A DNA stretch of 64,000 bases from Acaryochloris sp. CCMEE 5410. Lineage in GTDB: Bacteria > Cyanobacteriota > Cyanobacteriia > Thermosynechococcales > Thermosynechococcaceae. Both the position numbers and the translations under genes were made by a program. Below, piece after piece: positions 38,274-47,606 of the stretch (positions are counted from its first letter, which is position 1; every line of letters begins with the position of its first letter). Location: contig NZ_AFEJ02000003.1 of NCBI RefSeq assembly GCF_000238775.2, forward strand, positions 186,001 to 250,000, given 5' to 3'. The notes beneath the pieces were generated by a model. The model was not told the DNA's origin and searched no databases. It worked only from the letters and a program-made list of their open reading frames with translations.

Positions 38274-40328
38274 TCAAGCTAGCTTGGCTCTACGCAGCAT
38301 TACGGCGTTAATCGAAACGATGACCGTCGATAGACTCATGAGTAATGCTCCCACTGCAGGCGAGAGCAGAAAACCCCAACGATAAAGCACTCCAGCCGCT
38401 AGTGGAATTGCTAGAACGTTGTAGCTGGTGGCCCAAAACAGGTTCTGGATCATTTTGCTGTAGGTTTTCTTTGCTAAATTCAGCGCTTTAACGGCATCAA
38501 GCGGATCGTCTTCAATCAGCACTAGATCGGCAGACTCAATTGCGACATTGGTCCCAGCACCTATCGCCAGACCCATGTTGGCTTCTAGTAGGGCCGCAGC
38601 ATCATTAACGCCATCGCCAACAAAGGCCGTTGGACCTTCGTGTTTAAGCTCTCGAATCCGGTTGACTTTATCTTCAGGAAGGACGCGGGCATAGTAGCGA
38701 TCAATGCCGATTTCTTCAGCAACCGTCCGAGCCACGGCTTCAGCATCGCCGGTAATCATGACCGTCTGGATGTCCATTTGCTTGAGTTGGTGGACTGTCT
38801 CCTTGGCCCGCTGGCGCACCTGATCGGCCATTGCAATTACGGCGACGGCCTGCTGTTCGTCCATGAGGACCACAGCGCTTTCCCCCCGCTCATCCGCTCG
38901 GTCTAGTCCTCTTTTCAGAGTCGCAGGGAGACTCACCTGCTGCTCACTGACCCATTCAGGACGACCAATGCGATAGAGTTTGCCGTTGACATTCCCCTGT
39001 ACCCCTTGACCCGTGACGGTCTCGAAGTCGCTCATGCTAGGGATATCCAGCTTGTTCTGCTCTGCGGCTTCAACAATGGCCTTTGCCAGCGGATGCTCAG
39101 AAGATCTTTCTAGCGCGGTTGCGATCGCCAGTGCCTTCAGTTCGTCAAGTCCCTCAGCATAGATATTCTGAACGCCAAAGTGCCCCTCGGTGAGGGTGCC
39201 AGTTTTATCAAAGGCCATCGTTTGGATATCCTTAGCCCGCTCTAGGGAATCCCGATTTCTGACCAAGATGCCGTTTTTAGCCGCCAGTGCTGTTGAGTTG
39301 GCAATCACCAAGGGAATCGCCAAACCTAGCGCGTGGAGACAGGTAATCACCAAAACTGTGACGCTGCGGTTGAGCGCAAAGACTAGATCGCTAACGCTAA
39401 GCCAGACAATGAACGTGAGGGTGCCGGATGCGATCGCAATTAATGTCAGCCAGTAAGCCGCTCGATCTGCCAGGGCTTGATAGCGACTGCGAGACGACTG
39501 AGCTTCTTCCACTAAACGCATCATTTGGCTGATGGTTGTTTCATCCCCAGTGCGAGTGACCCGCACCTTGACGGAGCCTTCGCGATTTACTGACCCGGCT
39601 ACCACTTCATCGCCTTCCTGCTTGGAGACCGGGCGTGACTCTCCGGTGAGGAATGATTCGTCTACCGCCGTTTTGCCGTCGATTACCTCTCCATCATTGG
39701 GAACCTGTTCCCCAGGCCGAATCAAAATCACATCCTCAGCTTGAATTTGACTCACTGGGATATCTTCAATCTGACCGTTCCGCCACCGATGGGCCTCTGA
39801 CGGGACTAGCTCTGCTAAGTTCTCCAGCGCTTTGCTGGCTCCCTGCACAGAAGCCATTTCTACCCAGTGTCCCAGGAGCATGATGTCTACGAGAGTGGCT
39901 AGCTCCCAGTAGAAGGGTTTGCCCTGCAGCCCCAGCGAGACAGCGAGGCTGTAGACAAACGCCACCGTAATCGCCAGCGCAATCAGCGTCATCATGCCGA
40001 TTTGACTTCGCAGTTCTGACCAGGCTCCCTTTAGGAACACCCAGCCGCCGTAGAAGTAGATGGCAATCCCGAAGATTGGGTTAATCCAGTTTGAGCCAGG
40101 GAAACTGATAGCCTGATAGCCAAGCCAGCTTTGGAGCTGCACTGAGAAATAGAGAATGGGGAGCGTCAGCACTAAGCAGATGAAGAAGCGGCGCTTGAAA
40201 ATTTCAGGACTGTGGCCTGCATGTTTATCGTGACCTCCGTGACTCCCGTGGCCATGATGGTTATGGGCGTGATGATGGGTGTGCTCTGATGCGTCGTTGT
40301 GGTGATGTGCCCGAGTAGAGTGAGCCAT
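38274..40328 (-). CDS. copB: CopB-type (P1B-3) copper ATPase with altered CPH and NDAP motifs
   Basis: A 684-residue P1B ATPase. A His-rich N-terminus (residues ~8-40, including HHAHNHHGHGSHGG) is followed by transmembrane helices, TGES near residue 229 (actuator), DKTGT at 374-378 (phosphorylated Asp) and a GDG hinge at 571-573. Two invariant prolines are changed: the metal-site CPH motif of this class reads C330-L331-H332, and the hinge reads NDAAA (A578) instead of NDAPA. Both were checked on the DNA. Start at 40328 has AGGAGC 7 bp upstream. The protein may have lost or changed transport. Its relative at 56612 has both motifs intact. Confidence 0.85.
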   Translation of the reverse strand: MAHSTRAHHHNDASEHTHHHAHNHHGHGSHGGHDKHAGHSPEIFKRRFFICLVLTLPILYFSVQLQSWLGYQAISFPGSNWINPIFGIAIYFYGGWVFLKGAWSELRSQIGMMTLIALAITVAFVYSLAVSLGLQGKPFYWELATLVDIMLLGHWVEMASVQGASKALENLAELVPSEAHRWRNGQIEDIPVSQIQAEDVILIRPGEQVPNDGEVIDGKTAVDESFLTGESRPVSKQEGDEVVAGSVNREGSVKVRVTRTGDETTISQMMRLVEEAQSSRSRYQALADRAAYWLTLIAIASGTLTFIVWLSVSDLVFALNRSVTVLVITCLHALGLAIPLVIANSTALAAKNGILVRNRDSLERAKDIQTMAFDKTGTLTEGHFGVQNIYAEGLDELKALAIATALERSSEHPLAKAIVEAAEQNKLDIPSMSDFETVTGQGVQGNVNGKLYRIGRPEWVSEQQVSLPATLKRGLDRADERGESAVVLMDEQQAVAVIAMADQVRQRAKETVHQLKQMDIQTVMITGDAEAVARTVAEEIGIDRYYARVLPEDKVNRIRELKHEGPTAFVGDGVNDAAALLEANMGLAIGAGTNVAIESADLVLIEDDPLDAVKALNLAKKTYSKMIQNLFWATSYNVLAIPLAAGVLYRWGFLLSPAVGALLMSLSTVIVSINAVMLRRAKLA

Positions 40329-40410
40329 AATATTGCTCCTGTACGGCATTCGATGACAACAGAGGTTGCTGTTCTGACTTCCGCGAGAAACAGTGACCTG
40401 AAATTAACGT

Positions 40411-40437
40411 AAACGCTCTAGCTGACTAGAGGGTCAA
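40411..40437 (-). promoter_or_regulatory. MerR/CueR-type promoter of copB
   Basis: Read leftwards: TTGACC, the 19-bp spacer CTCTAGTCAGCTAGAGCGT, then TTACGT. The spacer palindrome matches the copies at 38231-38260 and 43961-43991. It lies 83 bp before copB. Confidence 0.7.
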
Positions 40438-40443
40438 GGATTC

Positions 40444-41013
40444 CTATTTAAGGCTTGAAGAAAAGTCTGGTAGTGGCCTTGTTGCAGGCGTATCTACCAC
40501 ACCATTATCTCGAATATCGGCAATCAACCAATCCATCTCTTTAATTTCCCTGCGCTGCGCTTTGATAATTTCATCTGCCAATTCACGAACCCGCGCATCC
40601 TTAATCTGAGCACGTTCACTCGTCAGGATGGCAATCGAGTGGTGAGGAATCATGCCTTCCATATAGTCCACATCACCCACCGTAACCTGGCTACGCACCA
40701 GCCACAGTGCGGCTCCGAACAGCAGAATCGCGATTGAAAAGATGGCGATGTTCCTGTTTTTGTTTTTGTACATGTTCAGCATGAAGGCCAACATAATCAC
40801 CATCATGGCGGCACCCATAATCAGGGTCATAAAGACCCGCGTTTCGCTGAACCGAGCATGATCGAGAATTTGGTAGGAGTGCAGGTACATCAAGAAGAAC
40901 ATCGTCACAATTGAGGTGCCAATCATGGCGAAGAACTTGATGTAGTTCCCCTGCATTCCTTTGTGATGGCTTGCTTCTGTGTGGCTTGCGATCGCGCTAT
41001 CTCTGGTAGTCAT
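40444..41013 (-). CDS. DUF305-family membrane-anchored copper protein
   Basis: A 189-residue protein with hydrophobic helices (FFAMIGTSIVTMFFLMYLHS, LIMGAAMMVIMLAFMLN, AIFSIAILLFGAALWLV). A C-terminal DUF305 domain then has the MEGMIPHHSIAI metal-binding segment and LADEIIKAQRREIKEMDWLI. DUF305 proteins bind copper through Met and His and are part of copper resistance in cyanobacteria and other bacteria. Located between the copB gene and the Cys-rich protein, all leftward. Confidence 0.85.
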   Translation of the reverse strand: MTTRDSAIASHTEASHHKGMQGNYIKFFAMIGTSIVTMFFLMYLHSYQILDHARFSETRVFMTLIMGAAMMVIMLAFMLNMYKNKNRNIAIFSIAILLFGAALWLVRSQVTVGDVDYMEGMIPHHSIAILTSERAQIKDARVRELADEIIKAQRREIKEMDWLIADIRDNGVVDTPATRPLPDFSSSLK

Positions 41014-41063
41014 TGGATTGTCTAGTAACAGTGATGTGACAAAAAGGCTGAAAGTCCAGCATC

Positions 41064-41345
41064 TTACTTAGCGACACTGGCAATTTGACGGTAAGCGTCA
41101 ACGGCGCTGCGGCAAGCTTGAGCGCACTTTTGGCAGTGTTCCATTTCGTGTTGTTCACACTCTTGAGCGCAGGCTTCACAAATTTCGGCGCAGGCTCTAG
41201 CGAGGTGGGCAACAAAGTAGGAACCGCGAACCATGAATGTTGCCGCTGTGCGGCAGATCTCAGCGCAGTCCAAACAGATGCGGGCGCACTTCGCCATCTC
41301 TGCTTTACCGACGCAGGCTTCGGCACAGTGTTCGCACTCCACCAT
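41064..41345 (-). CDS. Cys-rich four-helix copper-binding protein (DUF326/Csp-like)
   Basis: At least 93 residues with the repeating pattern of a copper-storage four-helix bundle: CEHCAEAC, CARICLDCAEIC, CAEICEACAQECEQHEMEHC, CQKCAQAC. Such proteins hold many Cu(I) ions in the bundle core. The coding pattern goes on upstream of the first ATG (HSSFDEAIKCMVEC, read through 41346-41397, which is how family members begin), but no ATG, GTG or TTG exists there. Only ATT or ATA could serve, next to AGGGAGA. Either the start is non-canonical, or the initiator was lost by mutation and the shortened protein is made. Confidence 0.8.
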   Translation of the reverse strand: MVECEHCAEACVGKAEMAKCARICLDCAEICRTAATFMVRGSYFVAHLARACAEICEACAQECEQHEMEHCQKCAQACRSAVDAYRQIASVAK

Positions 41346-41520
41346 GCACTTTATGGCTTCATCAAAGCTAGAGTGATACTCTGTATGATTGAGTAGTATA
41401 ATTTTCTCCCTTGCTCGACGTTTGGGGCAAAAATCGTCGTCATTAGCACTGTAGTTTTCTAGCTGTACAGATGCGTCTACCAGAGGCTAGAAAGGCAGAA
41501 TCTATCGAATGTAGTAGGCC

Positions 41521-42722
41521 GGTAGAAACGTGAGATTATCTCATACCCCTTAAGCTGGAAGGTAGACAGGACAACTAAGTAACTCAGCCACATCCCAAAT
41601 TTTATCTGTCAAGTTCATGGCCATCGCAGGGGTGCGGGGCTGATACAATCGCTTACCTTGCGGAGCATCCAGTCGTTGTCTCAAACTCCGATGTTCTCGC
41701 ACCCAGTTATAGACACAGCCACTCAACCAAGCCAATGCCTCCCGCGTTTTGGGTCGATGAGCAAACGCCAACGATCGCCTCACCTGATGGGGATTCATGC
41801 GCCGTGCCGTGGCATTAAAACGCTCGACAGCTGATGTGTTTGGCTGGTTGTAACCGAGCGCTTCGAGACCTTCGTTAATCCGACGCCAAGACCCATGGGC
41901 TTTATGCAGGTCTACTTTAACGAGCTTCTTGCCTTGTCGATGCTTGACGACTTGAACATGAGCCAAGGTCCGTGGCACTCGATATCGAAGCTTGGGAAAG
42001 CGTCCCGTTGAGCCCTGACGGGGGGGAGGTATGCCTCGCCAAAGACCTCTGGGAACTTCTGGGCATAGGTCGCAGCCCCATCGGTCATCAGCAGTAAATT
42101 CTGCGGATTGCTCAAGCGTTCAGCGCTGTGCTGCATCAGATTGAGCATCAGCGACTCATTGCGCTCCCCCACTTCGAGGGCAACGATGAACTTACTCGCT
42201 GGGTCAATCGTGACTGCGTCCCATAACTGCTGGTGTTTGTCTTCCACATACCCATGACGTTCGTCCATTTCCAGTGTCTTGCACTCCAGGGCCTGAGCTT
42301 GAGCTTGATGGAACCGTTGGCCATGTCGGCCACTTTTGAGCGCGAGTCGGCGCACTGTCCCAGGCGTCGTTCGCGTCAAGCGAGCAGTCCCTTTGAGGGA
42401 ATTCCCCTCGCTTAAATGTTCGGCTATGGAAATCACTTGGGCTTCAGGGAGCTTGCAGTTCCACAGGGCTGTATTTTTGCGTTCGCTGAACTCCTGTCCA
42501 CAGTGACTGCATCTGAGATAGCGGATCTGGTCCTTTCCATACACTTTGCGAACGGTCAAATTACTCTGCTGAGGCATACCGTAACTGATGCACTCGGAAT
42601 TGACACAAGCCAGGTGTTCAAGGGGGAGTCTGTGGCTGTTGGTCATCGGGGGGATTCGTCTACAACCCTTTATTAAAAGGCTATTCCGTCCTAGGGGTAT
42701 GAGATAATCTCACGTTTCCACC
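41521..42722 (-). mobile_element. IS1-like insertion sequence (1202 bp)
   Basis: Near-perfect inverted ends (GGTAGAAACGTGAGATTATC on one side, GGTGGAAACG... on the other, 29 of 30 matching in the first 30 bases) with an 8-bp duplication AGTAGGCC at 41513-41520 and 42723-42730. It lies about 120 bp upstream of the Cys-rich protein gene and may have separated it from its promoter. Confidence 0.85.
41550..42646 (-). CDS. IS1-type transposase in two frames
   Basis: The first frame has a zinc ribbon (CVNSEC and CSHCGQEF) with an HTH, then LEMDERHGYVEDK and LLMTDGAATYAQKF of the catalytic domain. The second (entered as GRFPKLRYRVPRTLAHVQVV) holds SAVERFNATARRM, with the catalytic Glu, and the basic tail. 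The frames switch near a run of seven G (42020-42026 on the forward strand). IS1-type elements make a fusion by ribosomal frameshifting, though at A-rich sites, so a mutation in the G run is as likely. Confidence 0.7.
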
Positions 42723-42730
42723 AGTAGGCC

Positions 42731-43165
42731 CATCTCATCCTGATTTCATATTTGTATGACAAGCAGATGATCCTTCTGAGAAGAGTCATATTTAAGATGG
42801 ATTTAGGCTAAGCAAAGAACATATGCTGCAGACTCAACAATAAACAATGTCTGAAATGGCCAAAGTTCTGGCATGAGGCCACAGCACCTCATTGAGTTAC
42901 GAATTATTAAGTGTAAAGTACAGATCATCTTGATCTCATTTTTGCTTGGCACACTCAACTTAGTGGGAACCTAATCTGACAATAATCAGTAAAAATATAT
43001 GAAGCTCTTGTTCGCCACATTTTGTATGGAAAAAATTCGCTTTTCTTTCAACAAGAGCGATATTCATTCTCATGTAAAAAAACTAATCAAATACATTTTT
43101 CCTGTTTATAAATGTGGTCTGAGACCTCCCAAAAAATCATTCTTAAAAAACTTGGAGGTATGAAA
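42731..43165 (+). other. Noncoding leader of the DUF2808 gene
   Basis: About 430 bp, rich in A and T, holding no open frame of note. GGAGG lies just before the DUF2808 start and the promoter should be here, but no operator resembling the MerR-type sites is present. Confidence 0.4.
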
Positions 43166-43723
43166 ATGTCTAAATCACTTCATAAGCGCTTAATGGGTAC
43201 TAGTTTGTTACTCCTAGGTGTCGTTGCTCCGTCCATCATGTTGGCCAGCCCTTCAACCGCTGTTCAGTTTCCCGATGGTAGAACAGCGTTTAACTCGCCT
43301 CCACGCTTGATCGAAGCTGAAAGCAGCTATACTCAACAAAATGTGCCATCCACTTACTACTTCACCCTCAAAATTCCTGCCAATGCTGGAGAACCGCTCA
43401 AGGCAATTAAGATTGCCCAGCGAGAAAACGTAGAAACTATCAGTTATGGAGGTAATTCGACCCGTGCATTTCAAGGAAGCAGATGGGCGCGGGGGACTCA
43501 GTTCTCTTTGACTCCGGTCGGAGGATCGACTGAGCCAGGGGCAATGACCGTGGTATTTGACTCACCTGTCCAGCCAGGAGAAACGATTACAGTTGCCCTC
43601 AAGGCGAAGAATAATCCCACATTTGGTGGAATTTACCATTTTGGTGTGACTGCTTATCCAGCAGGAGACAAGAGCATAGGGCAGTTTCTTGGCTATGCCC
43701 GACTGAGCTTTTACGCTGACTAG
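43166..43723 (+). CDS. Secreted DUF2808 protein
   Basis: A 185-residue protein with a signal peptide (KRLMGTSLLLLGVVAPSIML, cleaved near ASPSTA), followed by the DUF2808 domain: VQFPDGRTAFNSPPRLIEAE, a beta-rich YYFTLKIPANAGEPLKAIKI stretch and a C-terminal IYHFGVTAYPAG. This family is common in cyanobacteria and found outside the inner membrane; its role is not settled. GGAGG lies 7 bp before the chosen ATG (the other ATG at 43160 would sit too close). It is alone between the IS1-like element and the next operon. Confidence 0.8.
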   Translation: MSKSLHKRLMGTSLLLLGVVAPSIMLASPSTAVQFPDGRTAFNSPPRLIEAESSYTQQNVPSTYYFTLKIPANAGEPLKAIKIAQRENVETISYGGNSTRAFQGSRWARGTQFSLTPVGGSTEPGAMTVVFDSPVQPGETITVALKAKNNPTFGGIYHFGVTAYPAGDKSIGQFLGYARLSFYAD

Positions 43724-43960
43724 AGTACTGTTAGGAATTCCACGAAACAGGGGAGAATGCAGGCGCTTCTAGGAAGCTGACTGATAGATAGAAGACTTCA
43801 GTACTCTTGCTGGTTTGACCCACAGTCTTCCCATGCTTCACCAGCAGTGTTTTATTTACCTCAATCATCAGATACCTGGGGAAGATCCTAGAGTGTCATG
43901 TCGGATTAATGCTTGCAAACAAGAGCTGAATCTATCTTCAAGAACTTTTGTGATGATTAC

Positions 43961-43991
43961 TTGACCCTCTGGTTAACCCGAGGGTCTAACC
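43961..43991 (+). promoter_or_regulatory. MerR/CueR-type promoter of the copper chaperone-copA operon
   Basis: TTGACC at 43961, the 19-bp spacer CTCTGGTTAACCCGAGGGT with a GACCCTC/GAGGGTC dyad, then CTAACC at 43986. It is 27 bp before the Met/His-rich gene and, by position, should drive that gene and the HMA and copA genes after it. Confidence 0.75.
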
Positions 43992-44017
43992 TAAAACTCA
44001 TTGAGAGGACGTGAACC

Positions 44018-44434
44018 ATGTTTAAGATGCTTCACTACAAGATTCTGACCACCACAATGGTGGCGGGTGCAGTATTGTCACCCTTGGTCGTCTTGCCAGC
44101 TCTGGCCCAGACCAATCCCTCGACTGGGCCAATGATGACACCTGAGAAGCCAATGACGCCTGAGCAGATGCGTCAGCACCATCAAGAAATGATGGGGAAG
44201 ATGCAGCAAATGATGGGACAGATGCAACAACGCATGGCACAGATGACCCCCGAGGAAATGCGTCAGCATCATCAACAGATGATGGCAAATCACCAAAAGA
44301 TGATGGAGCAGATGCAGCAGATGATGGGGCAAGTGAAACAGAATAACGCTGGGGCAAATCGGGAACCAGGAATGATGCACAACCACAATTACAAGCCGGG
44401 ACAACGCATGAGTAATCCTCCCCAAGGGCAGTAG
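44018..44434 (+). CDS. Secreted Met/His/Gln-rich copper-binding protein
   Basis: A 138-residue protein with a signal peptide (ILTTTMVAGAVLSPLVVLPALA) and a mature part built of MMGQMQQ, EMRQHHQQMM and similar repeats. It contains more than 25 Met and about a dozen His, arranged as MxxM and HHxxMM, which chelate Cu(I) and Cu(II) outside the membrane. First gene after the CueR-type promoter at 43961, followed by an HMA domain and copA. Function is inferred from composition and neighbours, since no family is named with certainty. Confidence 0.75.
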   Translation: MFKMLHYKILTTTMVAGAVLSPLVVLPALAQTNPSTGPMMTPEKPMTPEQMRQHHQEMMGKMQQMMGQMQQRMAQMTPEEMRQHHQQMMANHQKMMEQMQQMMGQVKQNNAGANREPGMMHNHNYKPGQRMSNPPQGQ

Positions 44435-44491
44435 TTTTTCTCCGTGAACAACAGGCTTTTATTACGGGAGCAGATAGAAAGGTTGGTCATT

Positions 44492-44710
44492 ATGACAATA
44501 AGCCATCTCCGACTAAAGAACATCGCCTGTGACTTTTGCGCTGATGTTATTGAGCGGGCGGTTTGCAGTCTGCCCGGTGTTCATGAATGCTTGGTAAGCA
44601 CGGAGTTGAAGCAAGCCACCGTCCAGTACGCTCCTCAGTACATCACGTTAGAAGCGATTCAGAATGCTCTAGTAAAAGCAGGGTATGAGGTTGAATGCCT
44701 CGATAAGTAA
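44492..44710 (+). CDS. Heavy-metal-associated (HMA) domain protein
   Basis: A 72-residue ferredoxin-like HMA domain starting MTISHLRLKNIACDFCADVI, with the metal-binding CDFC in place of the usual GMxCxxC, then LPGVHECLVSTELKQATVQY and ALVKAGYEVE. It would pass Cu(I) to the ATPase that follows 82 bp later. The start at 44492 has AAAGG upstream; a longer frame to 44444 is less likely. The substitution of Asp-Phe between the Cys may alter metal preference. Confidence 0.78.
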   Translation: MTISHLRLKNIACDFCADVIERAVCSLPGVHECLVSTELKQATVQYAPQYITLEAIQNALVKAGYEVECLDK

Positions 44711-44792
44711 GCGGTTGCTACTCAAATGTGATTCTGTCTATCTGACTATCTGAATTGAACAAAGCCTGATTGCCCCTTAATGTCAGAAAGCT

Positions 44793-47048
44793 ATGGAAAC
44801 CAAACATCTGCAGTTGAAAGGCATGAGTTGTGCGTCCTGCGCCAACACCATTGAACAGGCGATTCGGACTGTACCCGGTGTTGGAGAATGCAGGGTTAAC
44901 TTTGCCACAGAGCAGGCCACTGTTCAGTACAATCCACAGTTCACAACCCCAGAAGTAATTCAGCAAGCTGTGGCCGATGCTGGTTATGCTGCTCAGACTA
45001 TCGCGGATAACACTCCCGAAACAGAAGATGCTGAGAAAGCTACCCGTGAGGCGGAGCAGCGGGAACTCACCCGCAAGTTAGTGGTGGGCACTGTCCTTAG
45101 TGTGCTGCTGGTGATAGCTGTCTTGCCCAACATGACTGGGCTAAGCCTGTCCTGGATTCCATTATGGTTGAGTGACCCCTGGATGCAATTGGTGCTGGCA
45201 ACCCCTGTACAGATCTGGGTCGGTAGCACTTTCTTTGTGGGGGCTTGGAAAGCCTTCAAGCATCATGTTGCCAATATGGATACGTTGGTTGCATTGGGTA
45301 CAGGCGTGGCGTACCTGTACTCGTTGTTTGTCACGGCTTTTCCTCAAGTCTTGCTGGCTGAGGGGATTCAACCGGCAGTCTATTACGAGGTTGCCGCCGT
45401 GGTCGTCACGTTAATCTTGCTGGGGCGATTGCTGGAAAATCGGGCTAAGGGCCAAACCTCAGAGGCCATTCGCAAGCTGATGGGTCTGCAGGCCAAAACA
45501 GCCCGCGTCATTCGTGCCGGAGAAGAAATGGATCTGCCCCTAGCAGAGGTGATGGTTGATGATGTGATCGTCGTCCGTCCCGGTGAAAAAATTCCGGTGG
45601 ATGGTCAAGTGATTGATGGATCTTCAGCAGTGGATGAAGCCATGGTGACCGGAGAGCCTATCCCTGTCACCAAAAGAGTTGGAGATGAAGTGATTGGAGC
45701 CACAATCAATAAGACGGGTAGCTTCAAGTTTCGGGCTCAACGGGTGGGTAAGGATACAGTGCTGGCCCAGATTGTTCAGTTAGTCCAGGATGCCCAAGGC
45801 TCCAAAGCTCCCATCCAACAATTGGCCGATCAGGTGACGGGTTGGTTTGTGCCGGTGGTTATTGCGATCGCGATCGCAACCTTTTTGGTTTGGTTCAATA
45901 CGATGGGCAACCTGACACTGGCCCTGTTAACCACGGTCGGCGTCCTGATTATTGCTTGTCCCTGTGCCTTGGGGTTGGCCACGCCCACGTCCATCATGGT
46001 GGGTACGGGCAAAGGGGCTGAAAACGGTATTTTGATTAAGGATGCCGAAAGCCTAGAGCTAGCGCATCAACTACAGGCCATCATTCTGGATAAGACGGGG
46101 ACACTCACCCAGGGCAAACCCACAGTGACCGACTACGTCACGGTCAAGGGAACGGCCAACCATCAGGAACTGGTCCTGCTGCAGCTCGCTGCAACCGTGG
46201 AACGGCAATCGGAACATCCCCTGGCCGAGGCTGTAGTTCACTATGCTCATGCGCAGGAGATTGGCCCACTCCCAGACGTGCAGCAATTTGAAGCAGTTGC
46301 GGGCATGGGGGTTCAAGGAATGGTGTCCCATCGATTGATCCAAATCGGGACGCAGCGTTGGATGGACACGCTTGGGATTGATACGACACCACTTGAGCCC
46401 CAGCGCCAAACTCTGGAAGCCGCGGCCAAAACCACGGCTTGGATCATTGTTGACGGTCAGGTCGAGGGGCTGATGGGAATTGCAGATGCCCTGAAGCCGA
46501 CCTCTGTGGAGGTGGTCAGAGCCCTACAGCGGATGAAGTTAGAAGTGGTGATGTTAACAGGGGATAACCGACAAACAGCGGAAGCGATCGCCCGTGAAGT
46601 CGGCATCAAACGAGTCTTTGCCGAAGTTCGCCCCGACCAAAAGGCCGCGCAGGTGAAATCACTCCAGGCCGAGGGAAAACGGGTGGCCATGGTCGGAGAT
46701 GGGATTAATGATGCCCCGGCCCTAGCCCAGGCTGACGTGGGGATTGCGATTGGGACGGGGACTGATGTTGCGATCGCAGCCAGCGATATTACCCTGATTT
46801 CGGGTGATCTGGGTGGCATTGTCACCGCCATTCAACTCAGCCACGCCACCATGCGCAACATCCGCCAAAATCTCTTCTTCGCCTACATCTACAACGTATC
46901 TGGGATTCCCGTTGCGGCGGGGATTCTCTATCCTTTCTTTGGATGGCTGCTCAGTCCCATGATTGCTGGAGCCGCGATGGCCTTTAGTTCGGTTTCGGTC
47001 GTGACCAACGCCCTCCGTTTACGGAATTTCCAGCCTACTGTTCACTGA
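44793..47048 (+). CDS. copA: CopA-type (P1B-1) Cu(I)-exporting ATPase
   Basis: A 751-residue ATPase with an N-terminal HMA domain (GMSCASC at residues 10-16), eight predicted transmembrane helices, TGEP at 287-290 (actuator), the metal-site CPC at 389-391 in [18 protein letters not shown] at 433-437 and [10 protein letters not shown]. All residues required for transport are visible. It exports Cu(I) from the cytoplasm. Third gene of the operon led by the Met/His-rich protein. Confidence 0.92.
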   Translation: METKHLQLKGMSCASCANTIEQAIRTVPGVGECRVNFATEQATVQYNPQFTTPEVIQQAVADAGYAAQTIADNTPETEDAEKATREAEQRELTRKLVVGTVLSVLLVIAVLPNMTGLSLSWIPLWLSDPWMQLVLATPVQIWVGSTFFVGAWKAFKHHVANMDTLVALGTGVAYLYSLFVTAFPQVLLAEGIQPAVYYEVAAVVVTLILLGRLLENRAKGQTSEAIRKLMGLQAKTARVIRAGEEMDLPLAEVMVDDVIVVRPGEKIPVDGQVIDGSSAVDEAMVTGEPIPVTKRVGDEVIGATINKTGSFKFRAQRVGKDTVLAQIVQLVQDAQGSKAPIQQLADQVTGWFVPVVIAIAIATFLVWFNTMGNLTLALLTTVGVLIIACPCALGLATPTSIMVGTGKGAENGILIKDAESLELAHQLQAIILDKTGTLTQGKPTVTDYVTVKGTANHQELVLLQLAATVERQSEHPLAEAVVHYAHAQEIGPLPDVQQFEAVAGMGVQGMVSHRLIQIGTQRWMDTLGIDTTPLEPQRQTLEAAAKTTAWIIVDGQVEGLMGIADALKPTSVEVVRALQRMKLEVVMLTGDNRQTAEAIAREVGIKRVFAEVRPDQKAAQVKSLQAEGKRVAMVGDGINDAPALAQADVGIAIGTGTDVAIAASDITLISGDLGGIVTAIQLSHATMRNIRQNLFFAYIYNVSGIPVAAGILYPFFGWLLSPMIAGAAMAFSSVSVVTNALRLRNFQPTVH

Positions 47049-47066
47049 AAGAAAGGGTGAAAAACA

Positions 47067-47177
47067 ATGAACCATACTACGACGGATCAGTATCGCAGAG
47101 CGCTAACAGTCGGTCTGGCACTCAGCCTCATCGGTGAACTCATCCCATGCTTCCCAACCAGAATTGAGGAAAGTTGA
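47067..47177 (+). CDS. Small open frame, 36 aa, between copA and cupredoxin gene
   Basis: A short frame MNHTTTDQYRRALTVGLALS to EES, with AAAGGG upstream, ending 2 bp before the cupredoxin start. The middle is mildly hydrophobic (LTVGLALSLIGELIP). It may be a small membrane-associated copper gene, or the front of a longer gene whose rest was lost. Coding status is uncertain. Confidence 0.35.
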   Translation: MNHTTTDQYRRALTVGLALSLIGELIPCFPTRIEES

Positions 47178-47606
47178 TTATGTCGCTGAAACACAAGTGT
47201 TGGAATGGTCTGTTGAGTCTAGGACTCTTACTGGGCATCGCCACAGGTGACGCCGTTGCCCAGCCCTCAGAAACAACCTCAGAGCCAAACCAGTTTCGGC
47301 GCGTGGAGCTGCCTCTTCCGCTAAAAGTCGGTGTCACACTGGGAGGAATGGCATTGATTGGCCTAGAGCTATGGTGGTTTCAATTTAGTAAAACGAAGGC
47401 CCAGCAAGCAGAGGTCCACCAGGGGGTTCAGGAGATTGACGTGACCGTCGATGGGGGCTACGAGCCCAGCCGGATTGTGGTGCAGGCGGGCCAGCTGGTG
47501 CGGCTGAACTTTTTGCGCAAAGATCCCAGCAGTTGCCTTGAGAAAGTTTTACTCCCAGATTTTCATCAGTCCGTCGATCTGCTTTTGAACCACACCACTG
47601 CTGTAG

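Noticed and set aside
44022-44425. Reverse open frames (111 and 115 aa) opposite the Met/His-rich gene
   Set aside because: They mirror the repetitive Met/His/Gln codons; the forward protein has a signal peptide and a promoter.
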